Shown here one piece after another: positions 12,115 through 19,884 of a DNA stretch of 64,000 nt; position 1 is the first letter of the stretch, and every line of letters starts with the position of its first letter. A program made the position numbers and the translations under genes. Under the pieces are notes generated by a model. That model saw only the letters and a program-made list of their open reading frames with translations. It did not search any database and was not told where the DNA came from. Source of the DNA: an uncultured Prevotella sp. (GTDB lineage: Bacteria > Bacteroidota > Bacteroidia > Bacteroidales > Bacteroidaceae); the NCBI GenBank assembly GCA_905202125.1, contig CAJKQX010000001.1, positions 42,730-106,729 on the forward strand. Reading direction: 5' to 3'.

Positions 12115-13728
12115 ATGAATTCAACAAAAACATTACGCGATTCGGCAGCCCTTCGCTGGACAGCCCTATTGCTTTTGGCACTCGCGATGTTCTGTGCATA
12201 CATCTTCATGGACATCCTCTCGCCAATCAAAGACTTGATGCAGTCGCAACGCGGTTGGGACTCTGACGCTTTCGGCACAATGCAAGGCGCAGAGACATTC
12301 CTCAACGTATTCGTGTTCTTCCTGATTTTCGCCGGTATAATCCTCGACAAAATGGGAGTACGTTTCACGGCCCTTCTCTCGGGAGCAGTAATGCTTGCCG
12401 GAGCATGTATCAAATGGTATGCCGTGAGCGACGGATTCATCGGCAGTTCGCTGGAAACCTGGTTCAACGAAAACCTCAACCACATTCCGATCTTCGAACA
12501 GCTCGGCGTATCACCATTCTATGAAGGAATGCCGGCCTCAGCCAAACTTGCGGCTCTGGGCTTTATGATCTTCGGATGTGGCGCAGAGATGGGTGGCATC
12601 ACCGTAAGCCGTGGTATCGTGAAATGGTTCAAGGGCAGGGAGATGGCACTTGCAATGGGATCTGAGATGGCACTTGCCCGTCTCGGCGTTGCTACATGTA
12701 TGATATTCTCGCCATTCTTTGCCAAGTTAGGTGGTGAAGTGAGCGTATCACGTTCAGTGGCTTTTGGCGTTGTGCTATTGTGCATAGCCCTCATCATGCT
12801 CGTGGTCTATTTCTTCATGGACAAGAAACTCGACTCTCAGACCGGCGAGGCAGAAGAGAAAGACGATCCTTTCAAGATTTCGGATATCGGACAGATACTT
12901 TCATCAATGGGATTCTGGCTTGTTTCACTCCTTTGTGTGCTTTATTACAGTGCCATATTCCCATTCCAGAAATATGCCGTAAACATGTTGCAGTGCAACC
13001 TCACATTCACCGAGGTGCCCGCCGATTCGTTCTGGGCATCACCATCAGTGACAATCGTGCAGTACGTCATCATGCTTGTTGTGGCAGCCACTGCATTCAT
13101 GTTCAATTTCATGAAGAAACCCGGACTGAAATACTCAATGTTCACAGTATCCGTGATTGCACTCGTCACATATTGCTATATGGGCTACATGCGTCAGTCG
13201 GCCGAATCGATCTTTGCCGTATTCCCACTTTTGGCCGTAGGTATCACTCCCGTTCTGGGCAACTACGTTGACCACAAAGGAAAGGCCGCTTCGATGCTCG
13301 TACTTGGTTCACTGCTTCTGATAGCATGCCACCTCACGTTTGCTTTCATCCTGCCAATGTTCAAAGGCAGTCAGGCCGGCGGTGTCATCATAGCCTACCT
13401 TACAATCCTTGTCCTGGGTGCATCGTTCTCGCTCGTTCCCGCATCTTTGTGGCCGAGTGTACCAAAACTCGTTGATGCAAAAGTCATCGGTAGCGCATAC
13501 GCACTGATTTTCTGGATTCAGAACATCGGTCTGTGGCTCTTCCCCTTGCTCATCGGTAAGGTGCTGACAGCAACCAATGAGGGAGTAACAGACCCCACAC
13601 ACCTCAACTACACCGCTCCACTGATCATGTTGGCATGTCTTGGAGTTGCAGCTCTTGTGATAGGACTGTTCCTCAAAGTCGTGGACAAGAAAAAGGGGCT
13701 TGGTCTGGAAGAACCGAATATCAAATAA
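12115..13728 (+). CDS. MFS transporter
   Basis: Inner-membrane major facilitator superfamily permease of 537 residues with about 12 hydrophobic helices and a charged central loop (about residues 235-255, DSQTGEAEEKDDPFK). The loop between helices 2 and 3 holds ILDKMGVRFTALLSG, matching the MFS GxLaDrxGrr signature. The substrate cannot be read from sequence. It lies 34 bases downstream of the S9 peptidase, so uptake of peptides or amino acids is plausible but unproven. A perfect 13-bp stem follows at 13775. Confidence 0.87.
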   Translation: MNSTKTLRDSAALRWTALLLLALAMFCAYIFMDILSPIKDLMQSQRGWDSDAFGTMQGAETFLNVFVFFLIFAGIILDKMGVRFTALLSGAVMLAGACIKWYAVSDGFIGSSLETWFNENLNHIPIFEQLGVSPFYEGMPASAKLAALGFMIFGCGAEMGGITVSRGIVKWFKGREMALAMGSEMALARLGVATCMIFSPFFAKLGGEVSVSRSVAFGVVLLCIALIMLVVYFFMDKKLDSQTGEAEEKDDPFKISDIGQILSSMGFWLVSLLCVLYYSAIFPFQKYAVNMLQCNLTFTEVPADSFWASPSVTIVQYVIMLVVAATAFMFNFMKKPGLKYSMFTVSVIALVTYCYMGYMRQSAESIFAVFPLLAVGITPVLGNYVDHKGKAASMLVLGSLLLIACHLTFAFILPMFKGSQAGGVIIAYLTILVLGASFSLVPASLWPSVPKLVDAKVIGSAYALIFWIQNIGLWLFPLLIGKVLTATNEGVTDPTHLNYTAPLIMLACLGVAALVIGLFLKVVDKKKGLGLEEPNIK

Positions 13729-13774
13729 AACAACCGTAATCTATCAACGGCATAATGGCCCATGTATAAATACA

Positions 13775-13815
13775 AAAGCAGAAACCAAACGGATATCTTC
13801 GATGGTTTCTGCTTT
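13775..13815 (+). terminator. Terminator hairpin after the MFS gene
   Basis: A perfect 13-bp inverted repeat (13775-13787 with 13803-13815), AAAGCAGAAACCA against its complement, ending in TTT. The repeat copy at 13814 begins directly at its foot. Confidence 0.6.
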
Positions 13816-14010
13816 AACCCAAATCGCATAAGACCGACAATGGGCATGAATGATGGTTATCGTATTGTCTGTTCACGTGTTTTGGGTTTCTATTTGTCGT
13901 CTTGCATCCCGTCTTGTCTCGCCATAGCCCGCTATGCCTTCGACAAAACAGTCTGCAATCCGACAAATATAAAGACAAAACCGATTTGAAATCTAATGAT
14001 TTGGGTTTAA
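13814..14010. repeat. Dispersed repeat with AACCCAAATCG ends, full-length copy 1
   Basis: About 197 bp flanked by imperfect terminal inverted repeats (AACCCAAATCGCATAAGA on the left, the complement of AACCCAAATCATTAGA on the right). The interior is nearly identical to that of the copy at 15958-16159 for about 130 bases by eye, and contains the small palindrome CATAGCCCGCTATG and a longer TATTTGTCG...CGACAAATA pairing. It is non-coding by its position between convergent genes. Confidence 0.8.
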
Positions 14011-14053
14011 TTATTCTTTTCTATGGAATATTGGATACTTTTGCACTCATATG

Positions 14054-15160
14054 CTACACCGAGAGGCTCGTATTCAACACATTTTCGTTTGTAGTACTGA
14101 TACGCAAATGATATTTCCCGTCGTAGCGGATTGTCATCAGACGTTGAGGATCGGCCACACTGTTGTGCAAAGCAAGAGCCACATGCCCCATTGTCCGACG
14201 CAGATTGAGTTCGACACAAGGATGTATCAGGAATCTTTTTCGCGTATCATCCGCCACTATCATCAAGTCGATACCAAACGGACCGACGTATCTGCCATCA
14301 ATGAAATATTGCATTCGATGGATGACACCATCACGAATTTTCGCGATAATCGTGGTATCAACATACCTTGACAATATTTCAAGCTTTTCCCGTTCCGATG
14401 CTATAATACTACCGGCGTAAGATCCATTCACCGTTTTGAATATTGAAAGGCCCTTATATTCTACCCTCCCATTGGCAGTGGCAATAAACTCCATACCAAA
14501 ATCTTCCACCTTATCATAATATGGTTCAACCATCAAGCCTCCTTGACGAGACAATATATTGCGGCACCATCCGATGAGCGGTTGCTCCAAAGTATGCTCT
14601 ACATAACGAACGCCGCGACCGCTACAACTCCACGGGGCCTTTACCACACTTTTTCCATTGGTCTCGATTTCGGAAATGACAGAATCGAGATTGTCAAGAT
14701 AAACGGCACGACCCACAAACGAACTGTCGAGCGAACAGAGATAAGGAAGCAAATGTTCGGATGCAAAACGGCGGTTGCTCATCGTGCGAATATTGTCGAC
14801 ACTTGTCTTATCCTGAACCACCTGTACAAAAGTATTATTGGTATGGACGAGCTGTCTTGTCAACATCATATCCCAGCCCCAGGGAGATACTTTCAATTGT
14901 CTTATGCTATCGGCATTGAGTAAACTGAGATCCGCCAATGTGACGAAAACAACATCTGCCGCAAAAGACTTGACATGTCTGACCATCTCAAGTGCCGCCT
15001 CGGTATCATCGACCAATACCAAGTCGCCGTCTTCGGCCCAAAGAGCCGGAAGAAAGCCTAAATCCCTACGGAGATTTCGCGCCGCATGAGGTGGGGTAAA
15101 CAAACCATCAGTCGAAACCAATGCCAAATCGTGCTCGGGATTGAATATATGTAATTTCAT
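14054..15160 (-). CDS. ATP-grasp domain protein, function unknown
   Basis: A 368-residue cytoplasmic protein. It begins MKLHIFNPEHDLAL and contains an ATP-grasp-like core: VVKAPWSCSGRGV (nucleotide-binding glycine loop, about residues 173-185), GLMVEPYYDKVEDFGMEF (metal-binding acidic strand) and the late motif PFGIDLMI...HPCVELNLRRTMG, which supplies the Asp/Glu/Asn metal ligands. Such proteins ligate a carboxylate to an amine or thiol. The substrate is unknown and the neighbours (MFS gene, repeats) give no hint. The gene converges with the MFS gene and is flanked by repeat copies on both sides. Confidence 0.8.
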   Translation of the reverse strand: MKLHIFNPEHDLALVSTDGLFTPPHAARNLRRDLGFLPALWAEDGDLVLVDDTEAALEMVRHVKSFAADVVFVTLADLSLLNADSIRQLKVSPWGWDMMLTRQLVHTNNTFVQVVQDKTSVDNIRTMSNRRFASEHLLPYLCSLDSSFVGRAVYLDNLDSVISEIETNGKSVVKAPWSCSGRGVRYVEHTLEQPLIGWCRNILSRQGGLMVEPYYDKVEDFGMEFIATANGRVEYKGLSIFKTVNGSYAGSIIASEREKLEILSRYVDTTIIAKIRDGVIHRMQYFIDGRYVGPFGIDLMIVADDTRKRFLIHPCVELNLRRTMGHVALALHNSVADPQRLMTIRYDGKYHLRISTTNENVLNTSLSV

Positions 15161-15361
15161 AATCGTGATACAATCTTCTGGAATAAAAAAATTTCTTGCA
15201 AACGATGATTACATAACTTATCATCTGTACCAATATTTATCGTCATGCAAAGTTAATGCAAAAATCTGTGGTTTGAAAATATCTTGTAACAATAATCATC
15301 AGGACTGAACCAAAATCAGGAATAATCAATCAAGCATAAAACAAGTTCCGGGAACAAACCT

Positions 15362-15440
15362 AAAACCCAAATCGTCATTAGACCGACAATGGGCGTAAAT
15401 GTTAATTATCGTATTGTCTGTTCACGTGTTTTGGGCTAAA
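15362..15440. repeat. Dispersed repeat with AACCCAAATCG ends, half-length copy
   Basis: About 79 bp corresponding to the left module of the long copies. It starts AAACCCAAATCGTCATTAGA, continues with the same interior (GACCGACAATGGG ... GTATTGTCTGTTCACGTG) and stops at TTTTGGGCTAA, which forms the inverted partner of the left end. Confidence 0.75.
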
Positions 15441-15618
15441 AAATCACCGCATTTGTCAAAAAAAATTACCATTTTTCCCCTCCATGCTTGCGATATTTTC
15501 AATCGAGATATCTGACGGTCATTTTATCGCAAAAATAACGCGTTCTATTAACACGCTGATTATCAATATATTATAGCCGAATAGTTATCCGACAGCACCC
15601 CAAAACCATCAAAATCGG

Positions 15619-15706
15619 CTTTCAAAAGAGCCCAACTTGGCATGCAAAAGGGCCCATTTCGGCCTCCGAAAGGGTTCTTTTCACCATGCAAAAGGGCCTC
15701 TTTTGG
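15619..15706. repeat. 4 x 22-bp tandem array, copy A
   Basis: Four consecutive 22-base units (15619, 15641, 15663, 15685), each a variable 5-base lead plus a 17-base core of the type AAAAGGGCCYNTTTYGG. Cores are semi-palindromic. The first unit has the distinctive GCCCAACTTGG and the third the AAAGGGTTC variant. The same unit order recurs at 35771 and 55159. Confidence 0.85.
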
Positions 15707-15957
15707 ATAAAGACATGGATTTACCACATCATTGAAACGATTTTTTCGTCAAAAAAGACGGTTTCAGCTTCCAGAATGGAAGAAAAAGCCAGAGGTATTT
15801 TGTAAAGATTTTTTACTATAAAGGAAGCCCTATTCCGAAGCCCCTCCTTCTCTCCAAATGGAGAGAGGGAGAAACAAAGATTGAGTTATGAGATGGAAGT
15901 GGACCTATGGCCCACTTATGGAGGAGAGTAACATACAATTTACAAAATATCACAATA

Positions 15958-16159
15958 TTAAACCCAATCGCATTAGACCGACAATGGGTATGAATGATGG
16001 TTATCGTATTGTCTGTTCACGTGTTTTGGGTTTCTATTTGTCGTCTTGCTTCCCGTCTTGTCTCGCCATAGCCCGCTATGCCTTCGACAATACGGTCGCA
16101 ATACAACAAATATAATCTCCAAAACAGCCATGAACACTAATGACCGATTTGGGCTAAAA
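15958..16159. repeat. Dispersed repeat with AACCCAAATCG ends, full-length copy 2
   Basis: About 200 bp, same orientation as the copy at 13814. Left end AAACCCAATCGCATTAGA; right end CTAATGACCGATTTGGGCT. The interior matches copy 1 almost base for base as far as the CTATGCCTTCGACAA segment and then diverges slightly. Confidence 0.8.
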
Positions 16160-16185
16160 AAAAGGAGGTAATCGCCTCCTTTTTT
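16156..16185 (-). terminator. Terminator downstream of the DUF1846 gene
   Basis: AAAAAAGGAGG and GCCTCCTTTTTT form a tight stem with a 4-5-base loop and A/T tracts on both arms, 28 bases beyond the stop of the minus-strand gene. It could also act in the other direction. Confidence 0.8.
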
Positions 16186-16212
16186 CATTATTTTTTTATT
16201 CTATTCTATTCT

Positions 16213-17676
16213 TTATTTCTTCTTCACCGGGTCACAGGTGAGACCGATTCCGAGTTTCTTGAAAATCTTCCGGTCTACCTCAGAGAGCATCACTGTGGAA
16301 TGGACCTGACAGCCACACAACTTAGGCAGTTGCTCAAGAGCCTTACGGCAGTTGTCGTCAGCCTCGCTAAGTACGGACAGCGCTACAAGTACCTCATCGG
16401 TATGCAGACGTGGGTTGTTTCCTGCGAGATACTCCACCTTTGTCTTCTGTATCGGCTCTATCATCCTCTGCGGTATCAGTTTCACCTTGTGGTCGATACC
16501 TGCAAGATGCTTTGTGGCATTGAGGAGCAAGGCGGCACTCGGACCGAGCAGCTCCGATGTCTGAGCTGTTATCATTGTACCGTCTGCAAGCTCGATGGCT
16601 GCGGAAGGAGTACCCGACTCGTCACGGCGGCGCTTTGCCTCGAGGGTAACCTTTCTTGTCGCAGTGCTTATCTTCGCCTGATTGAAGAGCATCTGTATCT
16701 TCTGCACCTCGCTCTCGTTGTCGGCTCCGTTGGCGAATTTGTTTGTAGCGTCGTAGTAGCGGCGGATAATCTCGTCCTTAGAAGCATCGCAACATACCTT
16801 GTCATCGCTGATGCAGAAGCCAACCATGTTGACTCCCATATCCGTAGGCGACTTATACGGATTGGTGCCGTAGATGCCTTCGAAGAGAGCGTTGAGAACC
16901 GGGAAAATCTCGATGTCACGGTTGTAGTTGATGGCTATCTCGCCGTATGCCTCAAGATGAAACGGGTCTATCATGTTCACATCGTTAAGGTCGGCTGTCG
17001 CTGCCTCGTAGGCTATGTTCACAGGATGTTTCAACGGGAGGTTCCACACAGGGAAAGTCTCGAACTTGGCATATCCTGCCTCGATGCCATGCTTATTCTC
17101 ATTATAGAGCTGGGAAAGACAGACAGCCATCTTGCCGGAACCGGGACCGGGAGCGGTGACAATGACGAGCGAACGCTCTGTCTGTACATAGTCGTTCTTG
17201 CCAAATCCCTCGTCGCTGGCTATAAGCTCCACATTATGCGGATAGCCGTCGATGAGATAATGCACGTATGACTTGATGCCCATACGGTTGAGCCTCTGTC
17301 GGAAAGCGTCGGCGGCATGCTGCCCGTTGTAATGGGTTATCACGACAGAGCCTACAAAGAAACCGCGGCTGCCGAACTCGTCACGAAGCCTCAGCACATC
17401 CTCATCGTAAGTGATGCCGAGGTCGGCACGCACCTTGTTCTTCTCGATATCCTCAGCGCTGACAACGATGACAATCTCTATCTGGTCGCTGATTTTCTGA
17501 AACATACGCAACTTTGAGTCAGGCTGGAAGCCCGGCAGAACACGGCTGGCATGATGGTCGTCAAACAGTTTGCCGCCAAGCTCAAGATACAGTTTGCCGC
17601 TGAACTGCGCTATACGCTTCTTGATATTCTCCGACTGAATACTAAGGTACTTATCGTTATCAAAACCAATCTTCAT
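16213..17676 (-). CDS. DUF1846 (UPF0371) family protein
   Basis: Cytoplasmic protein of 487 residues from the ATG at 17676 (MKIGFDNDKYLSIQSENIKK), the usual start of the family. ATGs at 17694 and 17709 would add 6 and 11 residues. The sequence matches UPF0371/DUF1846 throughout: GGKLFDDHHASRVLPGFQPDSK near the N-terminus, the P-loop-like APGPGSGKMAVCLSQLY, and FPVWNLPLKHPVNIAYEAATADLNDVN. Family members have a nucleotide-binding fold, but the reaction is not established. It is monocistronic, flanked by a terminator and a divergent promoter region shared with the ECF sigma gene. Confidence 0.92.
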   Translation of the reverse strand: MKIGFDNDKYLSIQSENIKKRIAQFSGKLYLELGGKLFDDHHASRVLPGFQPDSKLRMFQKISDQIEIVIVVSAEDIEKNKVRADLGITYDEDVLRLRDEFGSRGFFVGSVVITHYNGQHAADAFRQRLNRMGIKSYVHYLIDGYPHNVELIASDEGFGKNDYVQTERSLVIVTAPGPGSGKMAVCLSQLYNENKHGIEAGYAKFETFPVWNLPLKHPVNIAYEAATADLNDVNMIDPFHLEAYGEIAINYNRDIEIFPVLNALFEGIYGTNPYKSPTDMGVNMVGFCISDDKVCCDASKDEIIRRYYDATNKFANGADNESEVQKIQMLFNQAKISTATRKVTLEAKRRRDESGTPSAAIELADGTMITAQTSELLGPSAALLLNATKHLAGIDHKVKLIPQRMIEPIQKTKVEYLAGNNPRLHTDEVLVALSVLSEADDNCRKALEQLPKLCGCQVHSTVMLSEVDRKIFKKLGIGLTCDPVKKK

Positions 17677-18104
17677 CCCTGTTGTTGTGTTCATAATATA
17701 AAAGTTCACTCCGAATTAAACTTCAAACATTAAGTCTCAGCCTCTGAATAGCAGGCCCTGACATTTTATATTCAGGGTGCAAAGTTACTTATTTTGGAGT
17801 AATTATGTGGTTGTTTATGTTCTTATTTTTTTATAACGAGGATTTTTCTCTTTTTCAGAATCATATTGACAAAACTTATGTTCTTTTTTTTTGTTAATTC
17901 TCGCTTCTTGCGATAATCACAGTACTTTACGAGACGCTGACCTTATATTCCGGACATTCGGATTGACGTTTTTTTTTGCATCCGTCATGCAAGATTTTGG
18001 CCATTGGACAGTTCTTTATATAAAGAGGTGTGTGGCTGATTGATTTACTGTGAGAAATTACGCCCTCACATAGAGAAGACAAATAAAGGAAAAAAAGACT
18101 GACG
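17677..18104. promoter_or_regulatory. Divergent upstream region of the DUF1846 gene and ECF sigma operon
   Basis: About 430 bases without a gene. A minus-strand -7 box TAACTTTG lies at 17780-17787 for the DUF1846 gene, without a clear -33 TTG. The rest is AT-rich with several T8-T9 runs. No convincing plus-strand promoter for the sigma factor is visible, which would fit an ECF-type promoter that I cannot recognise. Confidence 0.45.
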
Positions 18105-18641
18105 TTGAGAACCGACAAGCAGCTTGTCAATGACATTATGAAGGGCGACGGTATCGCCATGCGCGAACTGTACGACCGCTATTCGGGATATGCTATGGCC
18201 GTGTGCCGGAGATATATCCCGGATATGGACGATGTGAAGGATGTCATGCAGGAGAGCTTTGTCAAGGTATTTTCTTCTCTCTCCAGGTACGAATATCGTG
18301 GCGAGGGTTCGCTCAAGTCGTGGATTTCACGCATTGTCTCCAACGAGGCTCTCGACCACATGCGTCGCAACGGTCGTGTGTCTTTTGTAGAAATGATACC
18401 CGATTTGCCTGATGAACCCGAGCCGGATATCGAGGATATCAGCGATGAGACGCTCACCGCCCTTATAGCCCGGCTTCCCGCCGGCTACCGCATGGTGCTC
18501 AATATGTATGTCTTTGAGCAGCTGAGCCACAAGGAGATAGCCGCCCGGCTCGGCATCTCGCCCGCCACATCCGCCTCACAATATTTTCACGCCAAAAAGA
18601 TGTTGGCCAAAATGATTAACGACTATAAAAAACATAACTGA
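18105..18641 (+). CDS. ECF-type RNA polymerase sigma factor
   Basis: Sigma-70 family factor of 178 residues redirecting RNA polymerase to an extracytoplasmic-stress or surface regulon. Region 2 is visible as LYDRYSGYAMAVCRRYIPDMDDVKDVMQESFVKVF with the following SWISRIVSNEALDHMRR. Region 4 is LTALIARLPAGYRMVLNMYVFEQLSHKEIAARLGISPATSASQYFHAKKMLAK, a helix-turn-helix. The start is TTG at 18105 (MRTDKQLVND), preceded by the purine-rich AAAGGAAAAAAAG. The partner gene begins one base after its stop codon. Confidence 0.92.
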   Translation: MRTDKQLVNDIMKGDGIAMRELYDRYSGYAMAVCRRYIPDMDDVKDVMQESFVKVFSSLSRYEYRGEGSLKSWISRIVSNEALDHMRRNGRVSFVEMIPDLPDEPEPDIEDISDETLTALIARLPAGYRMVLNMYVFEQLSHKEIAARLGISPATSASQYFHAKKMLAKMINDYKKHN

Positions 18642-18642
18642 C

Positions 18643-19851
18643 ATGAAACAAAGGGACTGGACCAAACAGATGCGCGACAGACTTATCGATTATAAGGCTG
18701 ACGTACCCGACAATCTGTGGCCGGACATCGAGAATGCCCTGCAACGCAAGCGCCACCGCACACTCGTCATGAGACGCTACGCGCTGAGTGCGGCTGCCGT
18801 CGTGGCTGCGTTTGTGATTGTCGGTACTGCTTATATGCTCCATCGTGGAAACCCGGACGGCTTGACAGCCTCTCATACGGATGTTCAGACAAACCATCCG
18901 TCCGCCATCTCTCAGACGGCATCGACCATCGTGGACGCCGACAAACCGTTCATTGCTGCCTTATCCGCCCCGCGGCATACGGCCCATGTAGCGGCAAGAG
19001 ATATTGACCCGATCGGCAAGGTTAGTGCTGTCACTGCCGTTGAGACTCAGACGCAAGGTGTCATTTCCGGCCTTAACGACTCTCATAAGACGGAAGATAT
19101 CGTTGCCATCGACCCCGCCGACAATCGAAGACCGTCTGCCGAGCGTGAACATTCCGCCCATAATGCGAATCGAAACGTGAACAGGTCCACACAGATGCCT
19201 GTTCATTATCGCGGTGGCAATATCACCATTGAGGCTTATTCGTCTAACATGATGAGCGGCAATAAGGATATGCAGGGTGCGGGCAACGTTAATCTGATGT
19301 CCGACTATGCCATGACGTCCAATATGCTTAAGGCCAAACCGATGGGCACACCCGATGTTACTGAGAAAAAGAAACATTATATGCCGCTGACCTTCGGTGT
19401 GTCGGTGGGCTATGCCTTGAATGATCGTGTTGCGCTGTCTTCGGGTTTGGTGTATACACGCACGGTAGCCGATTTCACCAGCATTTCTGTTTCCAAGCGA
19501 CAAACCGAGCGTCAGACGTTGCACTATGTGGGAATACCGCTCAATGTGTATTATCGTGTGTGGAGCACAAAGGGGCTCAAGGTGTATGCCACGGCAGGTG
19601 TACAGGCCGATGTCAACGTGAGTGCCTCAAGCAAGAAGGACGGACGCAAGAGCGACATCGACACGGACCGCATGCAATGGTCGGTTGGTGCTGCGGCAGG
19701 AGTGGAATATGATTTCGTACCGAAATTGGGCGTTTACGTCGAGCCGGGAGTGAAATACTACATCGACAACGGCAGCAGCATTGATAATGTTTTCAAGGAC
19801 AAGCCATGCAATTTCAGTTTGCAGATAGGTTTGAGATACAATCTGAAATAG
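18643..19851 (+). CDS. Membrane-anchored beta-barrel protein, probable sigma partner
   Basis: A 402-residue protein translated immediately after the ECF sigma factor. Residues 1-42 are charged and cytoplasm-like (RDWTKQMRDRLIDYKADVPDNLWPDIE). A single transmembrane helix follows (about residues 46-66, ALSAAAVVAAFVIVGTAYML), then a low-complexity linker, then an outer-membrane-protein-like domain (about residues 245-402) with alternating strands (FGVSVGYALNDRVALSSGLVY, LHYVGIPLNVYYR, SLQIGLRYNLK). The N-terminal layout resembles anti-sigma factors, so it may bind the upstream sigma factor while the C-terminal domain senses the envelope. That role is inferred from layout. Confidence 0.75.
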   Translation: MKQRDWTKQMRDRLIDYKADVPDNLWPDIENALQRKRHRTLVMRRYALSAAAVVAAFVIVGTAYMLHRGNPDGLTASHTDVQTNHPSAISQTASTIVDADKPFIAALSAPRHTAHVAARDIDPIGKVSAVTAVETQTQGVISGLNDSHKTEDIVAIDPADNRRPSAEREHSAHNANRNVNRSTQMPVHYRGGNITIEAYSSNMMSGNKDMQGAGNVNLMSDYAMTSNMLKAKPMGTPDVTEKKKHYMPLTFGVSVGYALNDRVALSSGLVYTRTVADFTSISVSKRQTERQTLHYVGIPLNVYYRVWSTKGLKVYATAGVQADVNVSASSKKDGRKSDIDTDRMQWSVGAAAGVEYDFVPKLGVYVEPGVKYYIDNGSSIDNVFKDKPCNFSLQIGLRYNLK

Positions 19852-19884
19852 CGGACGCAATCTTTTCTGCGTCCGATGGAAAAA

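Larger units (their letters stand above)
15161..16155. other. Gene-free, repeat-rich stretch
   Basis: About 1 kb with no supportable gene. From left to right it holds AT-rich upstream DNA of the ATP-grasp gene, a short AACCCAAATCG repeat copy (15362-15440), the first 4 x 22-bp array (15619-15706) with its AT-rich flanks, a small hairpin of the form CTCTCC-AAAT-GGAGAG (15850-15865), and a full-length AACCCAAATCG repeat copy (15958-16159). The only ORF longer than 60 codons falls inside a repeat copy. Confidence 0.75.

Noticed and set aside
15619..15706. 22-bp arrays as CRISPR arrays
   Set aside because: Units are contiguous with only 5-base variable leads, there are four units per locus in fixed order, and no cas genes are present.
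13762..16115. Two short plus-strand ORFs (13762-13989 and 15888-16115) sharing the peptide RPTMGMNDGYRIVCSRVLGFYLSS
   Set aside because: Both fall in the full-length AACCCAAATCG repeat copies. The shared peptide is explained by near-identical DNA, the starts lie in unrelated flanks, and the half and minimal copies do not preserve the frame.
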